Positions 35,477 to 45,300 of a stretch of 52,315 bases of DNA are shown here, piece by piece. Under the pieces are notes generated by a model. That model was given only the letters and a program-made list of their open reading frames with translations, did no database searches and was not told where the DNA came from. Source of the stretch: Pelargonium x hortorum (Eukaryota; Streptophyta; Magnoliopsida; Geraniales; Geraniaceae); contig JAYMTJ010000071.1 in the NCBI GenBank assembly GCA_036897525.1, positions 1-52,315 of the forward strand, read 5' to 3'. The stretch's first letter is position 1. The number at the start of each line of letters is the position of its first letter. A program made the position numbers and the translations under genes.

Positions 35477-35925
35477 CAGTCTAAGCTTCTTTACCTTTGT
35501 TTCAATGAATGTATTGAAATTACAATTACAGATGACTGGTAAAAAAGTAGCTTCTGCAATATTTTGAACTAAATAAGCCTAGACTTTAAGGTATTCTCTC
35601 CTCAATTTTGAGGATTATGAGCCTTTCTGGGCGGATCCTTTTGAGACTAAATGTATAGGAGCATTAAGTGAATGTCAAGGATTTTAGGAACTAGTAAGCT
35701 ACTACTCACAAAACTTTAAGAAATTCTTTTTTCCTTTAATTTAATACGGGTAGATCAAAAAAGATCGACCATAGACCTAAGACTCCGGCTTTTCCTACGA
35801 GAGAAACTCCAAAAAAGTATATAAGTTGTACTACAAAAAGAACTTTACTTAGAAATATCGAACGACGCAGGCAACTCTCTATAAAAGATACATATAGAAC
35901 CCGAGGATTGGTAATGAATTAAGCA

Positions 35926-35990
35926 GATTTGAACCCCGAGGGGTTGCCCCGGTCAACTAGGACACTGTTTTACTTTCAAAATCTTATTAG
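35926..35990 (-). pseudogene. tRNA-like fragment, family unclear
   Basis: The minus strand contains CGGGGTTCAAATCTGC, a T-arm-like stretch with a damaged 3' stem, preceded by GTGTCCTAGTTGACC. On the plus strand the block GGGG TTG CCCC (35940-35950) can form a hairpin. The order is tRNA-like but no family fits and no acceptor is seen. It could equally be a GC cluster resembling a tRNA by chance. Confidence 0.2.
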
Positions 35991-36713
35991 GAAGTCTTCA
36001 AACTCCTTCGATAAGAACAGAACAATAGATTTCTACTAAAGTAAAGTGATATTGAGAGTCCCTTGTGTAGTATTAAATAAAAATGAAACTGTTCTTTCTC
36101 TCGTTTTTTGTCAAAGCCCCTTTTTTTTGTCGGAAACAAAGGAACACAAGAGCAACTCTCTTTAGATATCAGATTCCTTTAGTCCTAATTACCTCGTTGT
36201 TAAGGCTTACTACTTCGCCTCAGGCTTGAACCTATATTACAAACTTGCATTACTAATAAAGATAGGACCCCGAGCCATAGAAAAGCCAGTCAACTGCAAG
36301 ATTTAGGAGAGCCCTGTAAAGAAAGATGAATTCAACATATAACGTAAACACATTTCAAATCCTTAATGGGTGCATCTACCCCTTATAAGAAGAGGCTAAA
36401 ATTTGTGCTTATTCGGAAAGCAACTTATCATTTTTCTGTATCATATCATATTGTAGGAACTCTCCTTCCTAACTTTGACTAGAAAGAGGGCTAAATTGCG
36501 TATCAGGATCCCGCAGCTTGTGGTGTCTCCTATAATTAACACACGGAATGGTAAAAACGGGTATAACTCGGGGGGCTCTTCTATATAATTTGCGTAGCAA
36601 GGGTTTAGATAATTAGGAGTTTTCCTTTCTTCTCTAGCATAAAGGTCCCCTATTCCTAGCAAGACATTGTATGAATTCCTACAGCAGCATATTCATTCTG
36701 AAAACCACATAAA

Positions 36714-36727
36714 GAAGGGGCCCCTTC
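36714..36727. repeat. 14-bp perfect palindrome
   Basis: GAAGGGGCCCCTTC reads the same on both strands, the longest perfect GC-rich palindrome I found and the fourth GGGGCCCC. It is followed by CCCC and a T run. It lies in non-coding AT-rich DNA. Confidence 0.65.
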
Positions 36728-37501
36728 CCCCTTTTACTATGGACTTCGATTGGGATAAATTTATCTAACCTTTCAGATAAACTACTATGAGTTAAGAGAC
36801 TCTTATAAAATTTTATAGAGGTATAACCCGGCCTATTTACGAATATCGATAACATATGCTATTAAAAATTTAAGAAATACCCGTTAGAAATGAGATATTT
36901 CTAGCTATTAGACGTATGCACTACAAGCTGGGCTTCGATACAACACAGTAACATCTAATCTTACAGATTACTAGTTATAAGAAAAATGGAGAAAAAAGAA
37001 GTCCTTTTCACTTGAGAATGGAACTCTATAGCAAATCTTTTTTGAACTGTCAATTGAAGTTACAGAATTGGCATTTATCCCAATTAGCCGAGTTCTGAAT
37101 CACGAAAAGGTTCTAGATTTATCCTTAGCTAAGAGACATAAAAACAAGTTCTCAGTTAGCTATTTAACTGGCACAGCCTGGTAACTTATACCTAAGGAGG
37201 TCCCTAAAATTTGTGCCTGAAAAAAAGGTAGAAGCCCTCCTTTAGTTTAGTCTTGGGCGCGCTTTTGTACATTACTGAGTAGTTCAGCTAACCGGGAATA
37301 ATCTATTGATACTTCGGCAGCAATTTGTTTAATAAAAGTAGGATTATTTATAACTAAAGCTTAGATAGCTGCTATTTTGATAAGTCTGACTCCAGATAAT
37401 TCAAAAATGTAACCCTATAATGAAATTTACACGGTAGGATAATCTTTAAACAGCCAACACGTTACGGAGCACAAGAGAATTTGAATTCTAAGCTTAATAA
37501 T

Positions 37502-37560
37502 TTGACAAGGTCCGTCAAGTAATAAGCAAGACAAGCCTATTGAGCTAACCTCTGAGTAAA
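37502..37560 (-). pseudogene. tRNA-like D-arm region with hairpin
   Basis: On the minus strand GAGGTTAGCTCAATAGG (37537-37553) looks like the start of a tRNA. About 20 bases later TTGAC and GTCAA enclose a 7-base loop (37502-37518), like an anticodon arm, but the loop lacks the T before the anticodon. Beyond it, at 37462-37480, AGAATTCAAATTCT imitates a T arm. Spacing between arms is too long for a tRNA. Either a tRNA gene inflated by insertions or coincidence. Confidence 0.2.
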
Positions 37561-37569
37561 GACAAAGAC

Positions 37570-37920
37570 TCAGGGAATATACTCAGCTTCAAAGAACTTT
37601 GCCAAGGTTAATGAATACAATTAGCAGCAACAAGCATAAGAACAGGTTTACCCGGAAACTCAAAAAGCATTAGACTGGTTCATAACAAATAAGTGTACTG
37701 GTAACCTCTAGAAAAAGCAGTGGATTTAGAGTAAATAGTACTTCGCCATCATAAGCATTAGTAAGAAACTTGGGTTATAGCAGGCACAGAGAAGGTGTAT
37801 TTCTTGTTACTTCAACAGCACAGTCCTAGCTGCTGTACGAGGAAGGGCTCTACCTGTAGCTATTGCAGGGGTACAACCAGAGTAGTAACAAGAGTAAGAG
37901 GAGGGAGACAGTGTATTTTG
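37570..37920. other. Repeat-vocabulary island E
   Basis: About 350 bp of G+C-richer DNA with island words (TAGCAGCAACAAG, GAGAAGGTGTAT, CTAGCTGCTGTACG, GTAGCTATTGCAGG). AGAGAAGGTGTAT is also found near 20325. No frame is long enough to call. Probably a fragment of the island family. Confidence 0.35.
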
Positions 37921-38981
37921 TTCTAACTTAGTAATTAAAGGTCGTATAGAAAAAGAAAGAATAATACCCAATGAATAATATAACCTAGAAATATAGGATT
38001 CATTACTCTAGTTTTGTGTAAATTGTTTTTAGAGTTAGTTAAAGTAAAAGCAAAGGTAATCCGTCTTTGCCTACCCAAAATGAGCCTGATCGATCTCCTA
38101 ACCTCTTTAAAATAAAGAGATATAGGGATCTTGATACTTAATAAGACATGGAAGATAGTAAAAAAAACACTATTAAAGTTTTCAAAAGTATAATTCATTT
38201 CAATGAAAAGCACAGATGATCTTTTATCCTATATACAAAAGATTCCTGAAATGGTCTTGGAAAACTCTTTTTATTTAATAAAACGAAATTTAAGCTCCTC
38301 ATTACTATTTATTTACGTTACTCTCTTTATATTTTATCAAACAGTAATACTATAACAAAAGCAGGGGGAATACAACTCTCTCGGCTAAAGCTACAAAGAG
38401 GATATAAGGTCTAGCCCAAAGAATTATGGCTACAAAGTATAGCAGCAAAGAAAGAACTTAAGTTAAAGTCAATAAAAGAAGCAAGACAAATCCGTTTTTA
38501 AGTACCAAATGTTTCTGTGCAATTCCAGGATTTCTAGTGATTTAGAGCCGGCTTTTCTGTAAACAAGTCAGTTTTTTATCTTTCTGGGATAGATAAAAGA
38601 AAATTAAGGATATAAGAAATCCTACAGAGTTCAAGTCCCAAAGGCTCCAGATTAGAATTTCTAACGAAATCCAAAGTAATTCAAGTTAAATGTACAAAAC
38701 GTACTAAAGTAGGATTGATTCTTCTGGAAAGTCTTTTACTGAAAGGTCTAATTCTAATGTTTTTATCCAGGGATTTATTATATAACAAAAGCTAGACATC
38801 TAAGAGGTTCTCTTTACTTTAGGGCCCTATATAATAGAAATTCCCTTGTTTGAGTTGAAGTTTTATGGGGCAGTACAGGGTCTCACGGCAGAGATTGTAA
38901 GGGATTCTGGGCCTTAAAATACCTAAAATAGAATATAGCGCTTAAAAGCAGGTTCCTTCATTTGTATTTCTGAAAGATGTT

Positions 38982-39003
38982 ACAAGCTTTTTCTACTATA
39001 TAG
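38982..39003 (+). repeat. Repeat shared with 31.32 kb
   Basis: ACAAGCTTTTTCTACTATATAG differs from 31321-31341 by a single inserted T. It lies just before the 39.2-42.3 kb island. Confidence 0.55.
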
Positions 39004-39306
39004 ATAAGATTGAATTTCTATAGGAATTTAGCACTCCTTGCTTACTTATACTGCCAGGTTTCCATTAATGAAGAACTAATCCGTAGAAGAAAGATGATTT
39101 CCAGTTTAGTAGTTTTAGTCATTTATAATAAGGGAAGATTCCGATAAGCTAATGTACTTTGTAGAAGACAATTTCCCTCCAATAGAAATTAGACCCATTA
39201 AATTAAGAACCTCCAATTCTTCTAATGAGTGCCTTTTCCTCAATCAACTATTAAGGAAGATTTCATTCCCTGAAGAACAAAACCTTCAACTATCAAAGCA
39301 AAGATG

Positions 39307-39318
39307 GAATACATTATC
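39307..39318 (+). repeat. Dispersed 12-mer GAATACATTATC, copy 2
   Basis: Exact copy of the island-family marker word; see 22403. Confidence 0.55.
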
Positions 39319-39552
39319 TTAGAATCCCTTTACTCTACCGGAACCACCTTTTAAGATATTATGACTTTCCTAAACTCACCTAATCGGTCTCTCAAAGCTA
39401 CACTTGTTGCTAAGGATTTCCCTCAAGATAATAATTAGAATCTCAACTCCTCCTTGTCAAGGTTTCAACAACTGAACAAAGGTACTAACATGATTAATAT
39501 CCTCTAAGTATCTCTCATAAACTTCAGTAGAACTCTTAAGTATGGTATTTTA

Positions 39553-39568
39553 GGAATGTACTCTCGCT
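39553..39568 (+). repeat. 16-bp direct repeat, copy 1
   Basis: GGAATGTACTCTCGCT recurs exactly at 40953-40968. In both places a word containing CAACTGCT follows after 20-30 bases (39588 and 40995), so the repeat is longer than the exact core. Confidence 0.6.
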
Positions 39569-39594
39569 CGAACAATAGAATTTAGCTGCAACTG

Positions 39595-39628
39595 CTTTCA
39601 ATTAGAGGTTTTACAGTTATTCTATTCC
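39595..39628 (+). repeat. Direct repeat, copy 1 (partner near 41598)
   Basis: CTTTCAATTAGAGG is followed by TTTTACAGTTATTCT. The partner at about 41598-41631 has the same 14-mer followed by ATTTAGAGTTATTCT. Two mismatches over the first 29 bases. Confidence 0.6.
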
Positions 39629-40008
39629 TTATTTACCATCACCGTATTAACCAAGAAATTCTATCTCTATAAGTGTTAATTCTAAGATCTACAGCTTACA
39701 CGAGAATATCTATATCTTGATCTTGAAACTCCTAAGAACACCTATTTCTTAGAAGCAAAATTCTTTAACTCCCATTATAACAATTCCTAAAGCTACAATT
39801 CCTAAAAGAGTTACACTTAATATCCAGGAACTTATAAGATTTAAGATTCAGAGGAGAGGACTATACTCAACCAAGAAGAAATAGAATCTGGTTTCAGTCT
39901 TTAAATGCGAACTATTAAGGAAAGAGATGCTTTCCATTTAGATCTGGATCTGGAACCAAGGTAACGATTCCTAGAAGAAAGAAACCATTTTCTCGCTATT
40001 GAGTTAGC

Positions 40009-40033
40009 TTTAACCGGTAATTCTAATACAATT
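40009..40033 (+). repeat. Direct repeat, copy 1 (partner at 41324-41349)
   Basis: TTTAACCGG then TAATTCTAATACAATT. The partner differs only by GA replacing T between the two words. Spacing is 1.3 kb. Confidence 0.6.
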
Positions 40034-40195
40034 AATTCTCTGTTTAACACCTTTACAGCTAAGATAGAATACATTTAAACTTTAGCAACATCTGCTTTAC
40101 ATACTTTAGAAAGAGCTCCAATAGAGTTATTTCACAATCTTATAGACCTATTCTCCTATTAGAGAGTTACCAGCTAACACAAGTAAACTAGCCTT

Positions 40196-40211
40196 GCTTT
40201 ACCAAGAAGAC
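40196..40211 (+). repeat. 16-bp exact repeat, copy 1
   Basis: GCTTTACCAAGAAGAC, identical at 42167-42182, followed in both by an A-rich word ending AAAG. Confidence 0.6.
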
Positions 40212-40427
40212 AAAAGAGTCTGTATTCTTCCTCAATTAACTAACAGTCCCTAAAAACCAAAACCTGGGAATTCTGTTTAGTCATTAGAACAAAAAAGGAA
40301 TTGTACACCTTATATATAGTCCTAGCTTCCATAAGCCTATAAACTCCTAACTGACCCTCAGGATCAATCTTGCCTTTAGAATCTTAGCCGGCTTACAAAG
40401 AGCTTTAAAAGAGTAAGATCAGTTGTG

Positions 40428-40451
40428 CTGGAATTCCATGTAGTTAGGTTT
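40428..40451 (+). repeat. Block shared with the 19.0 kb boundary
   Basis: CTGGAATTCCATG then TAGTTAGGTTT; partner 18994-19015. It links island F to the left edge of island C over 21 kb. Confidence 0.5.
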
Positions 40452-40865
40452 GGTCCTAATGAGTACAATCAAGGAAATGTCCTAACCGGGAATCCATAAA
40501 GTAGTGGTAATGCTATAGTAAAACTACAATTCCATCACAATTAGGTACTCACAAAAGCCTAGAACACTTTCAAGAACCTGTAAACTTGCCATCTTAGACG
40601 AGAATCAGTTACTTATTATCCTGGACTAAAATGAAGAAGGGAACTTTCCTAATAAAACAGGGTATTTAGAATTAGTTAAAGCTTAGAACAGCTACAATAT
40701 GTTAAGCACAGGGTTTTCCTTTTATTCCAAGTGTTATATTCTAAACTATGAAATGGACTCTACTATCTTTCAAAAGGTATCTACTTTACCAAGAATAGAA
40801 TTTAGAGAGTTCTTTCCTAAATTAGAAAAGTAAGGGTAATTCTTAGGACTATACTCTCAAACCAA

Positions 40866-40877
40866 GAATACATTATC
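40866..40877 (+). repeat. Dispersed 12-mer GAATACATTATC, copy 3
   Basis: Exact copy of the island-family marker word. Here it follows GGACTATACTC and CCAAGAA, an order also seen at 39858-39877. Confidence 0.55.
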
Positions 40878-40952
40878 CGGTATCCTTTGCTTCCCCAACC
40901 CAAAAAAGAGAAGGAATTCATTTACTCCTACTCCTTCATAAACTACTAAATT

Positions 40953-40968
40953 GGAATGTACTCTCGCT
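40953..40968 (+). repeat. 16-bp direct repeat, copy 2
   Basis: Exact partner of 39553-39568, exactly 1400 bases downstream. Confidence 0.6.
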
Positions 40969-41323
40969 ACACTGGAAAGGTCTTTCCCTTGCTTCAACTG
41001 CTAATATAGTGCTTCCTTCGACCGCAACTCCTAACAACTTCTCTTCTAACTTAACCGGAATCCTAATAAAGCAAGAAAGTACTCTAATCACTCTAAATGC
41101 CAAGACTTTCAAGAACAACTGTCACAAGAACAAAGACAATCTGTTTCTGTTATACAAAGAAAAAGAGAGTTCCATCCACTCCGTAGGTATGCTTGCTTAG
41201 ACTATCAAAGCTAGAAAATTCGAGATTCCTACAAGATCTTAACATTTATGCTTAGACTCTACTCTCCTTTAGCTACTGCTTTTATACAAACCCAGAATTA
41301 CAAATAAGAACTCAAGAATTCAT

Positions 41324-41349
41324 TTTAACCGGGAAATTCTAATACAATT
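41324..41349 (+). repeat. Direct repeat, copy 2 (partner at 40009)
   Basis: TTTAACCGG then GAAATTCTAATACAATT. See partner. Confidence 0.6.
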
Positions 41350-41597
41350 GTTATCTCCTTTACCTGCAATGTCTGCTTACCTCGTTATTGAATTGACACC
41401 TTTAAATAAACTGAAACTCCTTAGCTTTAGCTACAGACTTCCTACTTCTGAAATAGCTACTGTATTCTCAACTAATTAAAGTATCCTCATTGACTCTTTA
41501 AACTGGGAACTAAAGAATTGAAGCTAAAATTCTTTACCAGCTCATAGACTTACAAGCTTACAAAATGATCAAGAATACTAGACCGGTTCTGCTTACA

Positions 41598-41631
41598 CTT
41601 TCAATTAGAGGATTTAGAGTTATTCTGTATT
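41598..41631 (+). repeat. Direct repeat, copy 2 (partner at 39595)
   Basis: CTTTCAATTAGAGG then ATTTAGAGTTATTCT. See partner. Confidence 0.6.
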
Positions 41632-41919
41632 CTGTTAGTATTACCTTTCACTGTCAAACTAACAAGAAAGTCTATAAATTTCTAAGAGCTAAACCTAAAT
41701 ACTAAACTATCTCAAAGGGTAATCCTAAGAATAGACTATACAAAGCCAAGAGCTACTTGAACTTCTCTCATTTTAGAGCTACACCTCCTATTCCTTTCCT
41801 ATTTCCTAGCAAGGTTTTACCTCATAACAACAATTCATAGCTACAATGTTATTTGAACTCTTTAAGGAATTTAGGAGTCAACTCTATACAAGTCCAAGAT
41901 AATCAGTTTCAGTCTATAA

Positions 41920-41958
41920 CTAGCAACACCCGCTTATCCCATAAGAACCCGAATCTGT
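41920..41958 (+). repeat. 39-bp dispersed repeat, copy in island F
   Basis: Partner of 21573-21611: CTAGCAACACCCGC, then TATCCCATAAGAACC, then GAATC, in the same order and orientation 20 kb away. It is the strongest link between the two G-poor islands. Confidence 0.65.
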
Positions 41959-42166
41959 TATTCATTATTGCATATCCGCACATGAAAGTGAGATTCATTA
42001 CAAAACATTAAGAGCTACAATTCGAAGAGAAATCTTACCAGCTATCCCAGAATACAAGAATACCCATGAAGAGAGTAAGTTCCTAATCCCAAACTCAAAA
42101 GGGAATCTCCTTCTTTACAGTCAATACACAATTATCGGTATCAAGCTTTATCAACTTTCTTTCCTA

Positions 42167-42182
42167 GCTTTACCAAGAAGAC
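42167..42182 (+). repeat. 16-bp exact repeat, copy 2
   Basis: GCTTTACCAAGAAGAC, identical to 40196-40211. Confidence 0.6.
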
Positions 42183-42340
42183 TAAAGTGTAAGATACAAA
42201 GACATCAACACCTTTAGCTGCCTTGACAACAACTCTCAAAAGAAAATAGAAAGATATGCCTTGCAAAATACAGAATACACAAATACTAGGTATACAAAAT
42301 CTAATAGTTTACTTTTCTTTCTGCTAATTAATTTGTAAAA

Positions 42341-45300
42341 CTGAAAGTAGAATTAGTTTAAGGTAACGTCTTTTCCAAGTACAGGGTTTAAAAGTTAAGG
42401 CCGGGTATTTCTCTTTCATTTAGCTTTAGCGGGATAGGCATTTTATAAGTAAGGTGGTTTCATAACAAGGGTTTTTAATTTAATATAAGGAATGGAAATG
42501 TAGAAATGTATTAGAAATTGAACGCAAAAGACTCTAAGGGGAACCTTCCCGGATATAGACTCATTCATGTTTTACCGCAAGGGAAATGCTCATACAGCAG
42601 GTTTTGTTATTTTTTAATAGAGAGTTAACTCTGGAAAGTCTTTAGTCTTGAATTCGTTATTTCGTTATCCCCTTTTTAATTATTGAGATTTTTAGGGAAT
42701 ATAAAGAATATTGAAGCTAGAGTAATGGAATTTGTTTGTAGTGAAGTCAAGAAAAGGTAGAGGCTTTTTCTAACTCTAGCAAGCCATCAACCAACAGTAA
42801 AAGTTTTGACTAAACGGGATAGGATAATCTATTCCCTTCTTATGTTAAACCAAAAAAAAGATGCCTGCTGAAGAATTAGAAAGAAAGATTTTTTTTAGTT
42901 GCAGTATTTCCACAAGCCAAAGGATCCGAAGTAAAGAGGAATGCTACCGTTCAAATTAAAGTCGAACGAGTCCCTTTAGGGGCTATTTACTATATTTGTG
43001 CATTAATGCGATGCGCCACTTAGTGTGGGAGGGCTATATACGTCAGTGATTTTGATGTTCTTTTAGATCGCATTTGGGTTACAAAGGAATCTAATCAGAG
43101 TCTTTGAGTTCTCCGTTTAGAAATTATTTGAAAAACCTAGGCTTTGTTCAAATTCTTGAGAGGTTTCTAGGTTCGGTTGTTAGTAAACTTAGTTGTTTAA
43201 TTTGGGGTACATTGAGAGTTTAGGTAGGGCTCGTAGGAATTCATATGAGGGGAATTTCAATAGTATGAAGAGAATGCTCAGTAAAGTATTATCTATTCGT
43301 AAATAACTTAGTGCAACATTGTTAAGTTAAGAGTCAGTAATCATAAAGGTAAGACTCTAATCTGTTTAACTTTCGGATAATGTTTGGACAGCAATCCAAA
43401 GGAGAGTCCTTAGGAAATCTTGAGAAAATCTGTCAAGGATATGGCGTATAAAAAAGGGGCTCCGTCTGGGAATTTCGAAGGAGTGCCGTTGGTTCAAAAC
43501 GCAATTCATGTATAATTAGCTCAGACCCTTCAAATACTATCTGTATAATATTAGTAGTATACTCAGGTAAGGATTTGCTAACTTCTTTTAGTTAGGAAAT
43601 CTCTTAACGAAGAAAGCTTGCTTTTAAAGAACACCTCAGACTCTTGGGTTGGATTCCTATTAGAAAACTTCTACTAGTATTTCCGTAAGTATATAAAAGA
43701 AACCTATTTAAGCAAGACTCTTAAGTCAAGGATGTACTTTCCCTAGAGTCAGAATTAGGACTTTCCTATGGCTTTTTTACATAATTAAAATAAAACAACT
43801 TAAAAAAGGAAAGTAGTACTAAATAAACAAGAAAGATATAAAAGATTGGGCGGGCCCATCTTATATATATAACTTAGTTACATAAAGGGTTGCTTCCTTT
43901 CTTCAATAAAAAGGTGTTGCTAAGTACCTATATTGATAATAAATTGAGAATAATCCAGTAAAAGACCCACTCTATAAAATAAAATTTAGGTTTAATCACA
44001 CAAAAGTTTAGTAGTATAGGAATAGGAAAAACTAAAGTTAAAGCAGTAGGGGTGGATTTTGACTCTTATTAAGGACTTTAAAATATTATATTACAGACGC
44101 TATACTTCTTTTATCTTATATGTTACTCTAAACAAGTCAAACAAGCTATACTACTGAAAGGGGTCTTTATAAAAAGGGAATACTTATCTATAAGGAGAAA
44201 AGCATTAGTACTTCTATTTAGTCAGCTACGCCAACTCTTTTAAGTAAACAACAAAGTAGCAATATACAAAAGTGCCCCTTTTTTCTTAGTAAATCCGAAA
44301 TACAGATACCAAAGATGAACCCTAGTAAGCCTCCTCTATTTAAAAGAATTCAATTCTTGGTTTTAGGAAACCTCCTTCTTAAGCCAAGATATTTATTCGA
44401 TGAAGTTAACAACTTTGTTTCTATTTTTTATATGTCAGTAAGCTTGAAATTGAATCTATTAACCCTTATTCTATTGTATACAAAAATATACAAGACCAGA
44501 TTACGGATTCCCAATTAGAAAAGCTTTTCGTAAAAAAGACATCAAAATAAGGGAGCTCATTCCCCATAGTATACAGTGTAATATTTGCTTTTAAAAACTA
44601 AGAGGTAAAGAAGACTTTTTATTAGTTTAACAACGGGTAATCTTAAACTACTATATTATCCCAGTATGCGCTAAAGGAACGTCGGTCTTTGTAAATATCG
44701 GGAAATTTATCTACCTAAAAAAAGGAAACGAGATATATCTGTTGGAGTTTGCCTTAATATTACCAAGACAATAGAATCTAGAATTTATTAATCAAAAGAA
44801 CCTTACCCCTCTTTCTTAAAGCTCAATTAGGGGCCTTGTTCTAGTAAGTATGGGAATTCTCCTGTTCTGTATTAGGAAGTGGCTTCCTATATAAAAATGC
44901 TAGGAAATACGGATTTATTAGAAGGCTTCTAAAGTAAAGAGATCCCTTTTATCCTTTGTTAAAATACTTGAAATTCGCCTTTTGTCTAGTCTAAAACATT
45001 CATTCTTTATACTAGACAAAAATATCCAAGAGTTTACCAATGATTGAGGGTATTGTCTTATGTCAATCTTAATTTTGAATACTACACTAACTTTAAGTGC
45101 CTCCCCGTAAGAATAAAAGGACCTCCTTGTATCTTAAAAAGCCGAAAAGAGCCCAGATTGAGTACTAAACCCTTCACTTTATTCCTCTGCTTTTGAAAGC
45201 TTTGTTATAACATCAGTAAATCCAAATATAACGAACTGCTTTAGTTCTCAAATTCCCTTTTAAGGAGCTTCTTTTAGTAGAATCTCAAGTCAAGTATGGA

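Larger units (their letters stand above)
31446..39160. other. AT-rich non-coding background with small islands
   Basis: About 7.7 kb with no supportable gene except relics and one open frame listed separately. A G-rich patch at 32460-32640 and a G+C-richer patch at 37570-37920 use island vocabulary. (CAT)5 lies at 32296-32310. The palindromes GGGCCC (34275-34280, 34565-34570, 38822-38827) and AGCCGGCT (near 38545) occur. The remaining open frames are under 95 codons, without motifs. Confidence 0.5.
39161..42340. repeat. Island F: G-poor field of imperfect direct repeats
   Basis: About 3.2 kb, C-rich over G on the plus strand (14 C to 4 G in 39721-39780), built of 12-40-bp blocks that recur in the same orientation. 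CTTTCAATTAGAGG with its following 15-20 bases is at about 39595 and 41598. GGAATGTACTCTCGCT is at 39553 and 40953. TTTAACCGG plus ATTCTAATACAATT is at 40009 and 41324. GCTTTACCAAGAAGAC is at 40196 and 42167. GAATACATTATC is at 39307 and 40866. Blocks also link it to 21-22.5 kb and 49.5 kb. Their order is not a regular tandem, so it looks like a degenerated and rearranged repeat array. No open frame exceeds 63 codons. No virus, transposase or RNA-gene signature was seen. Confidence 0.6.

Noticed and set aside
37500-37560. Intact tRNA on the minus strand
   Set aside because: D-arm-like and anticodon-like pieces exist, but the spacing is too long, the T before the anticodon is missing and the acceptor does not pair; kept only as a low-confidence relic.
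37790-37900. Short alanine-rich frame in island E as a protein fragment
   Set aside because: Fewer than about 40 codons are open and no family was recognised.
39161-42340. Retroelement or virus-like insertion
   Set aside because: No polymerase, integrase or capsid motif and no terminal repeats are visible; the repeats are short, internal and dispersed.
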